From an uncultured Actinomycetes bacterium (lineage in GTDB: Bacteria > Actinomycetota > Actinomycetes > Nanopelagicales > Nanopelagicaceae): 12,458 bases of DNA. The stretch spans positions 1 through 12,458 of the forward strand of contig CAIYQS010000010.1 in assembly GCA_903928395.1 (NCBI GenBank). Direction: 5' to 3'. Under the pieces are notes generated by a model, which saw nothing but the letters and a program-made list of their open reading frames with translations, was not told the origin of the DNA and searched no databases. Shown here piece after piece: positions 11,205 to 12,458 of this stretch (its first letter is position 1; every line of letters starts with the position of its first letter). Position numbers and translations under genes: made by a program.

Positions 11205-11888
11205 ATGCCGAACATGGGCTTCCAAAGTTACATTCTGGATGAAGTAACAACTGCTTTTCCAAAATTACGCAATCGCACGTACGCGAGCGATATGCAACGT
11301 TATATGAAAGATATAGCCCCTTTTATCGGCATCAAAACTCCCGATCGCCGCATAGCACTTAAAGAGATATATAAAAGCGCGCCGATTCCAACGAGCGAAC
11401 AATTGGGAAAGACGGCTCGAGCGCTCTGGAAAAAACCAGAGCGGGAATATCAATATGCTGCTTGTGACATGTTGGCTACTTTCAATAAATACTTAGACAA
11501 GGAATTCTTAGCCGTACATGGAGAATTTCTGCTCACCCATAAGTCCTGGTGGGATACCGTCGATAGTTTGGGCGGTGCAATGGTTTCACCTCTAACCGTT
11601 CGATACCGATTGCTTCCACTCATGAATCAGTGGAACAAGAGTGAAAATATCTGGCTCGTTCGAGCTGCCATACAGCACCAACGAGGGCGAAGAACTGAAA
11701 CCGATATTCCTCTCCTCCTTCGGTATTGTCACGATCACGCGGATGATCACACCTTCTGGGTAGCAAAAGCGATTGGTTGGGCACTTCGTGACTTGGCTTA
11801 TTACGACCGGCCAACCGTCACAAAATTCTTGGCTCAGCACCCTGGGCTAGATCGGGTAGCCGTGCGGGAGGCTTTAAAGCACGCTTAA
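11205..11888 (+). CDS. AlkD-like DNA alkylation repair protein
   Basis: A 227-aa all-helical HEAT-like-repeat protein of the DNA-7-methylguanine/3-methyladenine glycosylase AlkD family. Residues matching the Bacillus AlkD active site are visible: the tryptophan and aspartate in SWWDTVDSL (W115-W116, D120), the arginine in WLVRAAIQHQ (R153) and the tryptophan in AKAIGWALRDLA (W192). AlkD removes cationic alkylated bases without flipping them, so repair of N7/N3 alkylated purines is expected. It is cytosolic, with typical length. The ATG at 11205 follows the MarC stop with no gap (TAAATG); M4 at 11214 is an alternative. No SD apart from upstream coding sequence, so coupling to MarC translation is likely. 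Confidence 0.9.
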   Translation: MPNMGFQSYILDEVTTAFPKLRNRTYASDMQRYMKDIAPFIGIKTPDRRIALKEIYKSAPIPTSEQLGKTARALWKKPEREYQYAACDMLATFNKYLDKEFLAVHGEFLLTHKSWWDTVDSLGGAMVSPLTVRYRLLPLMNQWNKSENIWLVRAAIQHQRGRRTETDIPLLLRYCHDHADDHTFWVAKAIGWALRDLAYYDRPTVTKFLAQHPGLDRVAVREALKHA

Positions 11889-11892
11889 CTGG

Positions 11893-11898
11893 CATAAT
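11893..11898 (+). promoter_or_regulatory. -10-like hexamer for the PLP decarboxylase gene
   Basis: CATAAT matches TATAAT at 5 of 6 positions and ends 6 nt before the ATG at 11905. No SD lies between the AlkD stop and this ATG. A -35 would fall in the AlkD coding end and none is clear. The spacing implies a leaderless mRNA. Confidence 0.45.
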
Positions 11899-11904
11899 CG
11901 CTAC

Positions 11905-12458
11905 ATGCATGAGTTCAACAGCGAAGTCGAATCTTTAGCACAAGAGATTTTGGCGTACAGCCTCAAACGACTGAAAGACAATCCCCCATTGGATGGCCCG
12001 CAGACTCCTGAAGAACTCTTTGCCCAGGTCGGAAACACCATTACGGTGGACGGACTCGGCGGACATGAAGCACTTAAAGTGTTTACCGACACCTTGGCAC
12101 TCGCCTGTATTTCCACTGACCACCCAAGATACCTCTCGTTCATTCCATCTGCTCCATCAGAACATTCCAACTTATTTGATCTAGTTGTTGGCTCAAGTGC
12201 ACTCTACGGTGGCTCTTGGCTCGAAGGCGCCGGCGCCGTCTTCGCCGAAAATCAAGCGCTCCGTTGGATCAGCGATATGGCGGGTCTACCGCAGTCATCC
12301 GGTGGAGTGTTTGTGCAAGGCGGAACTATTGGAAATCTGTCGGCCCTCGTAGCCGCCCGCGTTTTTGCTCGGGAAAAGTTTCCTGAAGTCACGCGCTGGG
12401 TTGTAGCTTGTTCATCGGAAGCGCATTCATCTATTAAGTCTGCTGCTGACATCATGGA
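11905..12458 (+). CDS. PLP-dependent (group II) decarboxylase, N-terminal part
   Basis: The frame from the ATG at 11905 is open to the window end and gives 184 residues, about a third to two fifths of a typical group II amino-acid decarboxylase. Recognisable parts are the HPRYLSFIPSAPS substrate-loop region (73-85), the GSSALYGGSWLEGAGAVFAE segment (96-115), QGGTIGNLSALVAAR (138-152) for PLP phosphate binding, and SSEAHSSIKSAADI (170-183) with H174 stacking on the cofactor ring. The family decarboxylates glutamate, aromatic L-amino acids or diaminobutyrate; the catalytic lysine and specificity residues lie beyond the edge, so no substrate is claimed. The start lies 16 nt after the AlkD stop and appears leaderless. 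A second ATG at 11909 is out of frame. Confidence 0.88.
   Translation, partial: MHEFNSEVESLAQEILAYSLKRLKDNPPLDGPQTPEELFAQVGNTITVDGLGGHEALKVFTDTLALACISTDHPRYLSFIPSAPSEHSNLFDLVVGSSALYGGSWLEGAGAVFAENQALRWISDMAGLPQSSGGVFVQGGTIGNLSALVAARVFAREKFPEVTRWVVACSSEAHSSIKSAADIM

Overview
The window looks like part of a compact bacterial chromosome, most likely from a low- to moderate-GC member of the Actinomycetota (for example a freshwater planktonic lineage). I judge this by eye from three things: the protein families present (a DUF4232 lipoprotein, a VKOR-family thiol oxidase, a DUF1801 protein, an AlkD-like protein, a SHOCT protein and a group II PLP decarboxylase), base composition that looks somewhat below 50% GC, and several genes that start about 6 nt after a -10-like TANNNT hexamer with no Shine-Dalgarno, as in leaderless actinobacterial mRNAs. 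The taxonomic call is an inference. I saw no rRNA, tRNA, CRISPR array, insertion sequence or phage integration site. No gene-free stretch exceeds 300 bases; the largest intergenic regions are 4985-5215, 9680-9898, 1143-1351 and 722-917.

Layout. At the left edge is the last part of an alpha/beta hydrolase (+), convergent with a VKOR-family gene (-). Next come a possible 37-residue leaderless ORF (-) and, divergently, a small membrane protein (+) followed by a strong hairpin. A secreted collagen-like protein with a DUF1566/Lcl-type C-terminal domain is followed by an aldo/keto reductase. A minus-strand three-gene unit then encodes a SHOCT membrane protein, a previously unlisted 54-aa two-helix membrane protein and a squalene-cyclase-fold protein. 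Divergent from it is a DUF4232 lipoprotein, whose 3' end overlaps a minus-strand pair (a secreted protein of unknown function, then an alpha/beta hydrolase). A DUF1801 gene (+) has its tail overlapping a tightly coupled minus-strand sulfur operon: SQR-like flavoprotein, then a TusE/DsrC-like protein, then a DsrE2-like protein. To the right are two tandem paralogous small acidic proteins of unknown family (+), a MarC-family membrane protein directly abutting an AlkD-like DNA glycosylase, and the first 184 codons of a PLP-dependent decarboxylase that runs off the window.

How the parts work together. The clearest functional unit is the SQR-TusE-DsrE2 operon. It would oxidise sulfide or another thiol/persulfide to sulfane sulfur and hand it to cysteine carrier proteins, with no dissimilatory sulfite reductase in view. 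A second theme is the cell envelope: VKOR would supply disulfides to exported proteins, and three exported products in the window contain paired cysteines (the collagen-like protein, the DUF4232 lipoprotein and the secreted 162-aa protein). Translation starts divide into two classes, SD-led and probable leaderless. This was used to correct several start codons.
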